This document shows, piece after piece, positions 9,025-17,229 of a DNA stretch of 64,000 bases (the first letter of the stretch is position 1; each line of letters opens with the position of its first letter). The notes below the pieces were generated by a model. The model did no database searches. It saw only the letters and a list, made by a program, of their open reading frames with translations, and was not told the DNA's origin. The position numbers and the translations under genes were made by a program. The DNA lies in contig NZ_FOKA01000002.1 in assembly GCF_900111925.1 (NCBI RefSeq), positions 62,001 to 126,000 on the forward strand, read 5' to 3'. Source of the stretch: Cellulomonas marina. GTDB lineage: Bacteria > Actinomycetota > Actinomycetes > Actinomycetales > Cellulomonadaceae.

Positions 9025-9440
9025 CGCGCGCGGGGGGTGCCGGCGGCGCCACGTCGACCGCGACGGGTCCGGGCCGGGTGCTCGTGCTCGTGTACGGCAT
9101 CTTCGCGCTGGCGGCGACGGCGCGTGCCGGGTACCAGATCGCGACGCAGCTCGACGAGGCCCCGCTCGCGTACGCCCTGTCCGCGCTGGCGGGGCTCGTG
9201 TACGTGCTGGCGACGGTCGCGCTGGCCACCGACCGGCGGCGGCTGGCCCTCGGGGCGGTGCTCGTCGAGCTCGTCGGGGTCGTCGCCGTGGGCGTCGTCT
9301 CCCTCGTCGCACCGCAGGACTTCCCCGACGAGACCGTCTGGAGCGGGTTCGGGCAGGGCTACGGCTACGTCCCGCTGGTGCTGCCGGTGCTCGGCCTGCT
9401 GTGGCTGCGCCGCTCGTCGCGCGCCGCGTCCGGGCGGTAG
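9021..9440 (+). CDS. small integral membrane protein
   Basis: This 139-residue protein has about four transmembrane helices: VLVLVYGIFALAATARAGY, LAYALSALAGLVYVLATVAL, ALGAVLVELVGVVAVGVVSL and YVPLVLPVLGLLWL. It is coupled to the preceding membrane protein by a 4-bp stop/start overlap. A conserved-looking DFPDETVWSGFGQGYGYVPL loop sits before the last helix. Similar uncharacterised proteins are common in Actinobacteria. The function is unknown. Confidence 0.75.
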   Translation: MTRAGGAGGATSTATGPGRVLVLVYGIFALAATARAGYQIATQLDEAPLAYALSALAGLVYVLATVALATDRRRLALGAVLVELVGVVAVGVVSLVAPQDFPDETVWSGFGQGYGYVPLVLPVLGLLWLRRSSRAASGR

Positions 9441-9450
9441 CGGCCGGCGG

Positions 9451-10926
9451 TCAGACGACGGCGCGCCAGGGCGGGGCCTCCACCGCGCCCGCCGGCTCGC
9501 CGAGGGCGGACCAGGCCGCGGCGACGCGGCGCAGACCGTCGTCGAGCACGGCCGCCGGCTCGCTGAAGGTGAGGCGCAGGCGGTCGTCGAACGAGCCGTC
9601 GGTGCCGAAGGCCGTGCCGGGCACGAGCCGCACGCCGTGCCGCGGGGCGATCGCCGCCAGGGCCGTCGAGCGCGCGGCGCCCAGGTCCACCCAGACCGAC
9701 AGCCCGCCGGCGGGCACGTCGTACCGCCAGGACGGCAGCCGCTCGCCCAGGAGGCGCACGAGCAGGTCGCGACGCTCCCGCAGGGCCGCACGACGCCGCT
9801 CGAGGAGCTCCGTGCGGGCGGCGAGCAGGCGCGCGACCACGAGCTGCTCGAGCACCGGGGTCGCGATGTCGACCCGGCCGCGCAGGACGGCCAGGCGGGC
9901 GACGAGCTCGGGGTGCGCGCGCACCCAGCCGACCCGCAGGCCGCCCCAGAACGACTTCGAGGCGGAGCCGACGCCGACGAGCTCCCGTCCCGGCACGCGT
10001 GTGCCGAGGAACGGCACGGGAGCCGGCCCCTCGACCGTCAGGTCGCTGAGCACCTCGTCGGCCACGACGACCGTGCCGGTGCGGCGCGCCAGCTCGCGGA
10101 CCCGGGCGCGCGCGTCGTCACCCACGCTCGTCCCCGTCGGGTTGTGGTGGTCGGGGACGAGGTACACGAGCCGCGGCGCCGCCTGCCGGAGCGTCGAGGC
10201 GAGGAGGTCCACGTCCAGGCCGTCGCGACCGACCGGCACCGGGACGGGGCGGGCCCCGGCACCCCGCACGGCGTCGATGGCGTGCAGGTAGGTCGGGTGC
10301 TCGACGACGACCCGGTCGCCCGGTCCCGCGTGCGCCGCGACGAGCAGGTGCAGCGCGTGCTGGGCCCCCGTCGTGACGAGCACGTGGTCGGGGCTCGTCG
10401 GCACCCCGCGCTCCTCGTACCACCCGGCCACGGCGGCGCGCAGCACCGGCAGGCCGAGCGGCTCGTACCCGCGTCCGCCGGTGTGGTGCGCCAGGTCCTC
10501 GACCGCACCGGCGACGTGCGCGGCGAGGTCGCCCGAGGCGGAGGGGGCCGCCATCGACAGGTCGACGAGGCCCTCGGCGGCGGGGCCGCCGAACGCCGGG
10601 GAGCGGTCGGCGCGCGACCCGTCGGCCGGCAGCGCCGTCACGGTCCCCGAGCCGCGCCGGCTGACGAGGTAGCCCTCCGCGCGCAGGACGTCGTAGACCG
10701 CGGTCGCGGTGGTGCGCGAGACGCCCAGGTGCTCGGCGAGCTCGCGCTCGCTCGGCACGCGCGTGCGCAGCGGCAGCGCCCCGCTGAGGACGGCCGCCCG
10801 CAGGGCGTCGGCGAGGGCGGTGTAGGCGGCGCCGGGGCGCTGCCACGTACCGAGGAGCAGGCGCAGGCGGGCGCCGGACACCCGACGCTCGGCGAGCGGC
10901 GGTGCGGGCTGCGGTCGCGTCGGCAC
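9451..10926 (-). CDS. MocR-type transcriptional regulator (GntR HTH + aminotransferase fold)
   Basis: This protein of about 491 residues has an N-terminal GntR winged helix (RVPSERELAEHLGVSRTTATAV) joined to a fold-type I aminotransferase domain with PLP-binding lysine in VGSASKSFWGGLRVGW and the NPTG motif DHHNPTGTSVG. MocR proteins use PLP or an amine ligand to switch DNA binding. The start is taken as GTG 10926 because GACAGT ends 6 nt upstream; an upstream in-frame start would read through the operator. The gene is divergent from a YczE-like membrane protein, a classic MocR target. An iterated inverted-repeat operator lies between them and overlaps the -10, which suggests autoregulation. 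Confidence 0.88.
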   Translation of the reverse strand: MPTRPQPAPPLAERRVSGARLRLLLGTWQRPGAAYTALADALRAAVLSGALPLRTRVPSERELAEHLGVSRTTATAVYDVLRAEGYLVSRRGSGTVTALPADGSRADRSPAFGGPAAEGLVDLSMAAPSASGDLAAHVAGAVEDLAHHTGGRGYEPLGLPVLRAAVAGWYEERGVPTSPDHVLVTTGAQHALHLLVAAHAGPGDRVVVEHPTYLHAIDAVRGAGARPVPVPVGRDGLDVDLLASTLRQAAPRLVYLVPDHHNPTGTSVGDDARARVRELARRTGTVVVADEVLSDLTVEGPAPVPFLGTRVPGRELVGVGSASKSFWGGLRVGWVRAHPELVARLAVLRGRVDIATPVLEQLVVARLLAARTELLERRRAALRERRDLLVRLLGERLPSWRYDVPAGGLSVWVDLGAARSTALAAIAPRHGVRLVPGTAFGTDGSFDDRLRLTFSEPAAVLDDGLRRVAAAWSALGEPAGAVEAPPWRAVV

Positions 10927-10969
10927 AGGGCCACTGTCCCCGAAGTGGCCCTGGGCGACAAGGCCACCA
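10927..10969. promoter_or_regulatory. iterated half-site operator, MocR / membrane-protein divergent promoter
   Basis: There are three half-sites with constant spacing: AGGGCCACT (10927-10935), 8 nt, AGTGGCCCT (10944-10952, the exact reverse complement), 8 nt, AGGCCACCA (10961-10969, first orientation, imperfect). The first arm starts directly at the regulator start codon and overlaps the regulator -10 GACAGT (10933-10938, minus strand). The third lies 18 nt before the divergent gene's ATG. Confidence 0.75.
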
Positions 10970-10987
10970 GTGCAACACCCTGGACAC

Positions 10988-11680
10988 ATGACGTCACGCA
11001 CGAGCCCCGCGAGCCCGCCGGCCGAGGTCGGCGCGGCGCGCTCAGACGCCCGTCCCGACGCCCGGGTCGCCAGCTGGCGCACCGACGCGCGCGGCTCGGC
11101 GCAGCTCGTCGTCGGGCTCCTGCTCTACGCCCTGTCGATGGCCGTCATGGTGCGCGCGGGCCTCGGCGCCCTGCCGTGGGACGTGCTCACGCAGGGCCTC
11201 ACCCACCGGCTGCCCCTGTCGTTCGGCGCGATCACCGCCCTGACGAGCCTCGTCGTGCTGCTGTGCTGGTGGCCCCTGCGCCAGCGCCCGGGGCTGGGCA
11301 CGGTGGCCAACGTCGTCGTCATCGCCCTCGCGGTCGACCCCGCGCTGGCCCTCGTCGGGCTGCTGCCGCCGCTGGGGCTCCCGGCGCGCGTGGCGCTCGT
11401 CGTCGTCGGGATCGTGCTCAACGCCGTGGCGACGGCCCTCTACATCGGCGTGGGCCTCGGGCCGGGTCCGCGCGACGGTCTCATGACGGGGCTCGTCGGG
11501 CGCACGGGCTGGCCGCTGGCCCCCGTCCGCATCGGCATCGAGGTCGCCGTGGTCGGCGTCGGCGCGCTGCTCGGCGGCACGCTCGGCCTCGCGACGCTCG
11601 CCTACGCGCTCGGCGTCGGGCCGCTCGTGCACGTCCTGCTGCCGCGCCTCACCCGCCCCGGGGTGCGCGCCCGGCACTGA
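10988..11680 (+). CDS. YczE/YitT-like integral membrane protein
   Basis: This protein of about 230 residues has five or so hydrophobic helices (LVVGLLLYALSMAVMVRAGLG, FGAITALTSLVVLLCWW, VANVVVIALAVDPALALVGLL, VALVVVGIVLNAVATALYIG, VAVVGVGALLGGTLGLATLAY). The repeated pattern 'ALPWDVLTQGL' and 'GLGPGPRDGLMTGL' is typical of YczE/DUF6198-like membrane proteins. The transported solute is unknown. The protein sits divergently next to a MocR regulator, the usual arrangement for this family, and probably answers to it through the shared operator. The ATG at 10988 is chosen over the GTG at 10970. Confidence 0.8.
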   Translation: MTSRTSPASPPAEVGAARSDARPDARVASWRTDARGSAQLVVGLLLYALSMAVMVRAGLGALPWDVLTQGLTHRLPLSFGAITALTSLVVLLCWWPLRQRPGLGTVANVVVIALAVDPALALVGLLPPLGLPARVALVVVGIVLNAVATALYIGVGLGPGPRDGLMTGLVGRTGWPLAPVRIGIEVAVVGVGALLGGTLGLATLAYALGVGPLVHVLLPRLTRPGVRARH

Positions 11681-11747
11681 GGGGCGCGAGGGCGCCGGGA
11701 GGCCCCGATGGGCTCGGACCCGTCCTCGGCCCTCCGCGGCGTGGCGG

Positions 11748-11753
11748 TAGGTT
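11748..11753 (+). promoter_or_regulatory. -10 element TAGGTT, leaderless start of pyrD
   Basis: TAGGTT ends 7 nt before GTG 11761, with no ribosome binding site. Confidence 0.6.
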
Positions 11754-11760
11754 GACGGCC

Positions 11761-12804
11761 GTGTACCGCCTGCTGTTCGACCTGGTCCTGCGCCGCACGG
11801 GGCCGGAGCGCGCGCACGCGCTCGCCTCCGGCGCGATCCGTGCCGTGGCGGCCGTGCCGGTGCTGTCCGACGCCGTCGCCCGGGTCCTCGCGCCGCCGCC
11901 GGAGGGCGCCGTCGAGGTGTGGGGGCGCCGCTTCCCGTCCCGGTTCGGCCTGGCGGCCGGGTTCGACAAGGACGCGCACGGCGTCCGCGGCCTCGCGATG
12001 CTCGGGTTCGGCTTCGTCGAGGTCGGCACGATCACCGCGCAGGGCCAGCCCGGCAACGAGCGGCCGCGGCTGTGGCGCGAGCTCGACGAGCGCGCGCTGC
12101 GCAACCGCATGGGCTTCAACAACGAGGGGTCCGCCGCCGTGGCCGCGCGGCTGCGGCGGCTGCGCGCCACGCCGGCCGGGCGGCGGCTCGTGGTCGGCGT
12201 GAACATCGGCAAGACGAAGAGCACGGCGCCGCAGGACGCGGCAGCCGACTACGCCACCTCCGCCGGCCGCCTGGCGCCCTGGGCCGACTACCTCGTCGTC
12301 AACGTGTCGTCGCCCAACACGCCCGGGCTGCGGGACCTGCAGGCCGTCGAGGTGCTGCGGCCGGTCCTCGAGGCGACGCGCGTCGCCGCCGACGAGGCGA
12401 CGGCCGCCGCCGGGCGGCCCCCCGTCCCGCTCCTGGTGAAGATCGCCCCCGACCTGTCCGACGAGGACGTCGACGCGGTGGCCGACCTCGTCGCCGAGCT
12501 GGGCCTCGACGGCGTCGTCGCGGTCAACACGACGGTCGGGCACGACCGCGGGCCTGGGGGGCTGTCGGGACCGCCGCTGCGCGAGCGCGGCCTCGACGTC
12601 GTCGCCCGCCTGCGCGACCGCCTGGGCGACGAGGTCGTCCTCGTCGGCGTCGGCGGGATCACCACCGGGGCGGACGCCCGCGAGTACGTCGCGAACGGGG
12701 CCACGCTCGTGCAGGGCTACACCGGTTTCGTCTACGAGGGCCCGTTCTGGGCCCGTCGCATCACCCGCGCGCTGGCGCGGGACGCCCGAGGGGGGGAGCG
12801 GTGA
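11761..12804 (+). CDS. pyrD: dihydroorotate dehydrogenase (quinone), class 2
   Basis: This 347-residue FMN enzyme oxidises dihydroorotate to orotate in pyrimidine synthesis and passes electrons to quinone. The class 2 N-terminal membrane-associating helix (MYRLLFDLVLRRTGPERAH) is present. FGLAAGFDKDAHGV binds FMN, NRMGFNNEG binds substrate, VNVSSPNTPGLRDLQ carries the class 2 catalytic serine, and GVGGITTGADAREYV is the FMN phosphate loop. The length is normal. Its stop overlaps the ATG of the next small gene. Confidence 0.96.
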   Translation: MYRLLFDLVLRRTGPERAHALASGAIRAVAAVPVLSDAVARVLAPPPEGAVEVWGRRFPSRFGLAAGFDKDAHGVRGLAMLGFGFVEVGTITAQGQPGNERPRLWRELDERALRNRMGFNNEGSAAVAARLRRLRATPAGRRLVVGVNIGKTKSTAPQDAAADYATSAGRLAPWADYLVVNVSSPNTPGLRDLQAVEVLRPVLEATRVAADEATAAAGRPPVPLLVKIAPDLSDEDVDAVADLVAELGLDGVVAVNTTVGHDRGPGGLSGPPLRERGLDVVARLRDRLGDEVVLVGVGGITTGADAREYVANGATLVQGYTGFVYEGPFWARRITRALARDARGGER

Positions 12805-13019
12805 TGGTCGCCCGGCCGCAGTGGGAGTGGCACCTGCACGACGCCGAGGGGCGGCTGCTGGAGCGACCCGTCAGCCCCATCTTCACGACGCAGTACGACG
12901 CCGAGGTCTGGCTGGGCGAGCACTGGCGCGCCCTGTCAGAGCAGGGCGTGGTGGACGCGCGGCTGGTGCATGAGGGACGCCAGGCGAGCCCGACCGTGCA
13001 GCTCCCGTCCCTGGCCTGA
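12804..13019 (+). CDS. small conserved hypothetical protein
   Basis: This 71-residue acidic soluble protein (WEWHLHDAEGRLLERPVSPIFTTQYDAEVWLGEHW) has no transmembrane segment. ATG 12804 overlaps the pyrD stop (TGATG) and is preceded by GGGGGAG, so it is translated with pyrD. The Trp- and acid-rich character resembles small uncharacterised actinobacterial proteins. The role is unknown. Confidence 0.7.
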   Translation: MVARPQWEWHLHDAEGRLLERPVSPIFTTQYDAEVWLGEHWRALSEQGVVDARLVHEGRQASPTVQLPSLA

Positions 13020-13044
13020 CGGCCGTCGGCGCGGCCTCGCTGCG

Positions 13045-13743
13045 TCAGCGCGGCTGCTGGCCGCGCTGGACCTGCGGCTTGGGCATCCGCAGCCGGCGCA
13101 GCTGGAAGATGCGGGTGACGGCGTACATCGTCAGGCCCCGGGGGAGCGCCTCGGCGCCGAAGCGCGCGACGAGCTTCTTCTTCAGCCCGCGCCACAGGAT
13201 GATCGCGTCGACGACCGTGCCGAGGATGAACAGGTAGAGCACGAGCGTGAGGACCAGCACGACCTCGGGCGCCGTCGCCGCCAGCAGCGTCTGCGCGATG
13301 AGCAGCACGAACGCCACGGGCAGGAAGTACTCGCCGAGGCTGCGCCGCGCGTCGATGCTGTCGCGCACGAAGCGCCGGACCGGGCCGCGGTCGCGCACAG
13401 GCAGGAAGCGCTCGTCGCCGGACTGCATGGCGCGGTACTCCTGGTCGCGCTGGACGCGGCGGCGGGCGCGCTCCTCGCGCGCCGCGGCCTTGCGGTCCAG
13501 CGGGACGAGCGGGCGCCGGTTGGCGGCCTGCGCCACCTTGCGCTTGGGCGTCGGACGCCCCTTGCCCGTGCCGGTCGACGTGCCGGTCGACGTGCCGGTC
13601 GCAGGCTCGCCCGTCGCGGGCGGCGCGGTCACCGGCGCGGCGGCCGCGGGCGTCGTCGCCCGCACGGCGGTGGCGCCACCGGGGGTGCGACGGCGGAGGG
13701 GTCGCACCTGCGACGGGGGTGTGCTGCTGCTGCGTCCGAACAC
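13045..13743 (-). CDS. DUF3043-family membrane protein
   Basis: This 232-residue protein has a disordered Ala/Pro/Thr-rich N-terminus, then a basic segment with the DUF3043 core KRKVAQAANRRPLVPLDRK and RRRVQRDQEYRAMQSGDERFLPVRDRGPVRRFVRDSIDARRSLGEYF (given as two pieces: to residue 100, then about 105-150). Two transmembrane helices follow (FLPVAFVLLIAQTLL and VLVLTLVLYLFILGTVVDAI). The function of the family is unknown. The mycobacterial counterpart is probably Rv2206 (from memory). Leaderless start: TACCCT lies 6 nt before GTG 13743. Confidence 0.85.
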   Translation of the reverse strand: MFGRSSSTPPSQVRPLRRRTPGGATAVRATTPAAAAPVTAPPATGEPATGTSTGTSTGTGKGRPTPKRKVAQAANRRPLVPLDRKAAAREERARRRVQRDQEYRAMQSGDERFLPVRDRGPVRRFVRDSIDARRSLGEYFLPVAFVLLIAQTLLAATAPEVVLVLTLVLYLFILGTVVDAIILWRGLKKKLVARFGAEALPRGLTMYAVTRIFQLRRLRMPKPQVQRGQQPR

Positions 13744-13749
13744 CCCGCC

Positions 13750-13767
13750 AGGGTAGTCGAGTAGCGT
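13750..13767. promoter_or_regulatory. divergent leaderless -10 pair (TACCCT minus, TAGCGT plus)
   Basis: Minus-strand TACCCT (13750-13755) ends 6 nt before GTG 13743, and plus-strand TAGCGT (13762-13767) ends 8 nt before GTG 13776. Only 32 nt separate the two start codons, so the two polymerase footprints must overlap and the promoters should compete. Confidence 0.6.
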
Positions 13768-13775
13768 GGCGGGCC

Positions 13776-15230
13776 GTGACGCCGACCGAGCCCGCCGTGC
13801 CCGACCCCACCGAGCCCGACCCCACCCCCGCGACCGCTCACCCGACCCCGACGGCCCTCCCCGGCACCCTGCCCGGCACCGCGGAGCTGCGCCGGCGCAC
13901 CGCAGGGGTCTTCCCGGGCGTCCGGGCGGACCTCGAGGCGCTCGTGCGGATCCCGTCGGTGTCCAACGCGGACTTCGACGCGGCGCACGTGGAGGCCAGC
14001 GCGGCGGCCGTGGCGGACCTCCTGCGCGGCGTGGGGATGGACGACGTGCAGGTGCTGCGCGCGCGGCGCCCCGACGGCCGCGAGGGCGCGCCGGCGGTCG
14101 TCGCCCGTCGGCCGGGCCCGGCCGGTGCCCCCACCGTCCTGCTCTACGCGCACCACGACGTCCAGCCCCCCGGCGACGACGCGGCCTGGTCGACGCCGCC
14201 GTTCGAGCCGACCCTCGTCGGCGAGCGCCTGCACGGCCGCGGCGCCGCCGACGACAAGGCGGGCGTCGTCGCCCACGTCGGGGCGCTGCGCGTCCTCGCC
14301 GACGACCTCGGCGTCGGCGTGACGGTCTTCGTCGAGGGCGAGGAGGAGGTCGGGTCGCCGACCTTCGTGCCGTTCCTGCAGGCCCACCGGGAGCTGCTGG
14401 CGGCCGACGTCATCGTCGTGGCCGACTCCTCCAACTGGCGGATCGGCGTGCCGGGGCTGACCACGTCGCTGCGGGGCCTCGTGGACTGCACGGTCGAGGT
14501 CGCGGTCCTCGACCACGCCGTCCACTCCGGCATGTACGGCGGGCCCGTGCTCGACGCCCCGACCCTGCTCGCGCGCCTCCTGGCCACGCTGCACGACGAG
14601 GCGGGGGACGTCGCCGTCGCGGGCCTGGTGCACGCGCCGGACCCGGCGGTCGACCTCGACGAGGACCAGCTGCGCGCCGACGCCGGCGTGCTGCCCGGCG
14701 TGCGGCTGGCCGGCACCGGCCCGCTGACCGCGGGCATGTGGACGCGGCCGGCGATCTCCGTCATCGGCCTGGACGCCCCCCGGGTGGCGACGGCGTCCAA
14801 CACGCTGACCCCCCGCGCCACGGCCAAGCTGTCGGTGCGGATCGCCCCCGGCCAGGACCCCGCGGCGGCCATGGCGGCGCTGCGCGCGCACCTCGAGGGG
14901 CACGCGCCCTTCGGCGCGCACGTGCACGTCGTCGAGGGCGAGCAGGGCAAGCCCTTCCGCGCGCCGGAGGACTCGACGGCCATGCGGGCGGCCCGGTGGG
15001 CCTTCGCCGAGGCGTGGGGCACCGAGCCGGTCGACATCGGGATCGGCGGGTCCATCCCCTTCATCGCCGACCTGCTCGAGGCCTACCCGTCGGCGGCGAT
15101 CCTCGTCACCGGGGTCGAGGACCCGGACAGCCGCGCGCACGGCGCGGACGAGAGCGTCCACCTCGGCGAGCTCGAGAAGGTCGTCCTGGCGGAGGCCCTG
15201 CTCCTCGCGCGGCTCGCGGCCGAGCGCTGA
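13776..15230 (+). CDS. M20-family dipeptidase
   Basis: This 484-residue metallopeptidase carries the M20 metal-site motifs: LLYAHHDVQPPGDD (first His ligand and Asp), GRGAADDKAGVVAHV (bridging Asp), EGEEEVGSPTF (catalytic general base Glu), VADSSNW, and a late His ligand in the GADESVHL segment. The Pro/Thr-rich N-terminus (about 30 residues) is not conserved. The interposed dimerisation domain is present, and the length fits the dipeptidase branch. It probably hydrolyses cytosolic dipeptides, with no signal peptide. Start GTG 13776 was chosen for the upstream TAGCGT. Confidence 0.92.
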   Translation: MTPTEPAVPDPTEPDPTPATAHPTPTALPGTLPGTAELRRRTAGVFPGVRADLEALVRIPSVSNADFDAAHVEASAAAVADLLRGVGMDDVQVLRARRPDGREGAPAVVARRPGPAGAPTVLLYAHHDVQPPGDDAAWSTPPFEPTLVGERLHGRGAADDKAGVVAHVGALRVLADDLGVGVTVFVEGEEEVGSPTFVPFLQAHRELLAADVIVVADSSNWRIGVPGLTTSLRGLVDCTVEVAVLDHAVHSGMYGGPVLDAPTLLARLLATLHDEAGDVAVAGLVHAPDPAVDLDEDQLRADAGVLPGVRLAGTGPLTAGMWTRPAISVIGLDAPRVATASNTLTPRATAKLSVRIAPGQDPAAAMAALRAHLEGHAPFGAHVHVVEGEQGKPFRAPEDSTAMRAARWAFAEAWGTEPVDIGIGGSIPFIADLLEAYPSAAILVTGVEDPDSRAHGADESVHLGELEKVVLAEALLLARLAAER

Positions 15231-15263
15231 CGGCCCGGGGCGACCACGCCGGGCCGGACGCCC

Positions 15264-15863
15264 TCAGACGGGCGGGGCGGGGTCGTACTGGATCGCGCGC
15301 CGCACCTCGGCCGCCGCGTCCGGCCCGTCCAGCCGGGCGACGAGGTGCAGCGCCATGTCGATCCCCGCGGACACGCCGGCCGACGTGACGACGTCGCCGT
15401 CGTCGACGAACCGGGCCTCCGTGTCCACGAGGACGCTCGGGTCGAGCGCGACGAGCTCGTCGACCGCGGCGTGGTGCGTGGCCGCCGGCCGCCCGGCCAG
15501 CAGGCCGGCGGCGGCGAGGACCAGCGCGCCGGTGCAGACGCTCGTCACGAGCGGCACGGTCGCGCGCAGCGAGCGGACCCACCGCAGGTGCGCCGGGTCC
15601 GCGGCCAGCGCCCGCGTGCCCCGGCCGCCCGGGTAGACGAGCACGTGCAGGGGCAGCGCCTCGTCGGCGTCGCAGTCGGGCAGCAGGCGCAGCCCCTTGG
15701 CGCAGCGGACGCCGCGGCCGTCGGCGGAGAAGGTGCAGACCTGGGGGCGGAGAGGGCTGTGCTGCGCCCAGGCGGCGAGCACGTCGTACGGCCCGACGAC
15801 GTCGAGCTCCTCGGCCCCGTCGAAGACGAAGACCCCCACCCGCAGCGCGCTGCCCGTGCCCAT
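15264..15863 (-). CDS. DJ-1/PfpI-superfamily protein
   Basis: This 199-residue single-domain protein begins RVGVFVFDGAEELDVVGPYDVL and has the nucleophile elbow TSVCTGALVLAAAGLLAGR with a cysteine at the conserved position. This pattern matches the GlxA-type/isonitrile-hydratase-like branch of the DJ-1/PfpI superfamily without an attached AraC domain. The THHAAVDEL histidine follows. Substrate is unknown. The start ATG has GGAGAGG about 10 nt upstream. It is convergent with the dipeptidase gene. Confidence 0.85.
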   Translation of the reverse strand: MGTGSALRVGVFVFDGAEELDVVGPYDVLAAWAQHSPLRPQVCTFSADGRGVRCAKGLRLLPDCDADEALPLHVLVYPGGRGTRALAADPAHLRWVRSLRATVPLVTSVCTGALVLAAAGLLAGRPAATHHAAVDELVALDPSVLVDTEARFVDDGDVVTSAGVSAGIDMALHLVARLDGPDAAAEVRRAIQYDPAPPV

Positions 15864-15946
15864 CCGGTCCGCCCCTCTCCCGGCGGGCCCCCGCCCGTCG
15901 TCCGGTCCGCCGGCGCCCTCGCCCGGCGGCGTCGCGGCGCCGCCCG

Positions 15947-17185
15947 TCAGGTGCCGGGCAGCGCGAGCATGCGGTCGAGGGCCACGCGCGCCCAGTGGGC
16001 GACCTCCGGGTCCACGACGATGCGGTTGACCGTCCGCCCGGCGACGAGGGACTCCAGGGTCCACACGAGGTGCGGCAGGTCGATGCGGTTCATGGTGGAG
16101 CAGAAGCACACCGTGTCGTCGAGGTAGCGCACGGTGAGGTCGGGGTGCGCCGCGGCGAGCCGGCGGACGAGGTTGAGCTCCGTCCCCACGGCCCACGAGG
16201 AGCCGGGCGCGGCCGCGTCCAGCGCGCGGATGATGTACTCCGTCGAGCCGACCATGTCGGCCGCCGTGACGACCTCGTGGCGGCACTCGGGGTGGACGAG
16301 GACCGTCACGGCCGGGTCGGCCGCGCGGTGGTCGGCCACGTTCTTCGCGGTGAAGCGCCCGTGCACCGAGCAGTGCCCCCGCCACAGGATCATGCGGGCG
16401 GCCCGCAGGGCCTCGGGCGTGACGCCGCCGCCGGGCCGGTGCGGGTCGAGGACGACGCAGGCCTCCAGCGGCAGCCCCAGGGCGCGCACCGCGGTGTTCC
16501 GGCCCAGGTGCTGGTCCGGCATGAAGAGCACCTTGCCCGTGCCCTGGAGCCCGCCCACCTGGTCGAACGCCCAGCGCAGCGCCGTCTCGGCGTTGGAGGA
16601 CGTGCAGACCGTGCCGCCGTGCCGACCCGTGAAGGCCTTGATGGCGGCGGAGGAGTTCATGTACGTGACCGGCACCGTCGAGGCCGCCACGCCGGCGTCG
16701 GCCAGCACGTCCCACGCCTCCTCCACCTGGTCGAGCGTCGCCATGTCCGCCATGGAGCACCCGGCGGCGAGGTCCGGCAGGACCACGGCCTGGGCGTCGG
16801 AGGTGAGGATGTCGGCTGACTCGGCCATGAAGTGCACGCCGCAGAACACGACGAACTCGGCGTCCGGACGCGCCGCGGCCTCCCGCGCGAGCTTGAAGGA
16901 GTCGCCCGTGACGTCGGCGAAGGCGATGACCTCGTCGCGCTGGTAGTGGTGGCCGAGGACGAACGCGCGGTCGCCCAGGGCGGCCCGCGCGGCCCGGGCG
17001 CGCTCGACGAGGCCCGGGTCGCCGGGGGCGGGCAGCGCCCCCGTGCACTCCACGCCGCGCTCGGAGGCGAGGTCGCTCCGCCGGCCGAGGAGGAGCAGCG
17101 CCGAGCCCGCGGGCTCGGCGAATCCCGTCACGGTGGCCGTCGGGGTCACGGTGGCGGTGACGGTGCCGGTGACGGTGGCGGTCAT
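15947..17185 (-). CDS. nadA: quinolinate synthase
   Basis: This protein of about 412 residues condenses iminoaspartate with dihydroxyacetone phosphate to quinolinate for NAD synthesis. The three 4Fe-4S cysteines are seen in VFCGVHFMAESADIL, HPECRHEV and CFCSTMNRIDLPHL. LGHHYQRDEVI, GDSFKLA and the MPDQHLGRNT motif are also conserved. No nadB or nadC is adjacent. The first 20 residues are a low-complexity Thr/Val repeat not expected in the family. ATG 17185 is preferred because GATGAT ends 7 nt upstream; ATG 17197 is the alternative. Confidence 0.93.
   Translation of the reverse strand: MTATVTGTVTATVTPTATVTGFAEPAGSALLLLGRRSDLASERGVECTGALPAPGDPGLVERARAARAALGDRAFVLGHHYQRDEVIAFADVTGDSFKLAREAAARPDAEFVVFCGVHFMAESADILTSDAQAVVLPDLAAGCSMADMATLDQVEEAWDVLADAGVAASTVPVTYMNSSAAIKAFTGRHGGTVCTSSNAETALRWAFDQVGGLQGTGKVLFMPDQHLGRNTAVRALGLPLEACVVLDPHRPGGGVTPEALRAARMILWRGHCSVHGRFTAKNVADHRAADPAVTVLVHPECRHEVVTAADMVGSTEYIIRALDAAAPGSSWAVGTELNLVRRLAAAHPDLTVRYLDDTVCFCSTMNRIDLPHLVWTLESLVAGRTVNRIVVDPEVAHWARVALDRMLALPGT
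17123..17185 (-). repeat. Thr-Val coding microrepeat at the nadA 5' end
   Basis: Alternating ACC/GTC-type codons encode TATVTGTVTATVTPTATVTG. A matching GTGACGGGGACGG-type array lies inside the divergent gene at 17367-17412. The two arrays flank the shared intergenic region. Confidence 0.75.
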
Positions 17186-17217
17186 GCGCGCGATCATCCC
17201 ACAGCCCGCGCACGTGC

Positions 17218-17223
17218 CAGGAT
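17218..17223 (+). promoter_or_regulatory. -10 element CAGGAT, probable leaderless start
   Basis: CAGGAT ends 6 nt before GTG 17230 and no ribosome binding site is present. Only 44 nt separate this start from the divergent nadA start. Confidence 0.45.
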
Positions 17224-17229
17224 CGCCCG

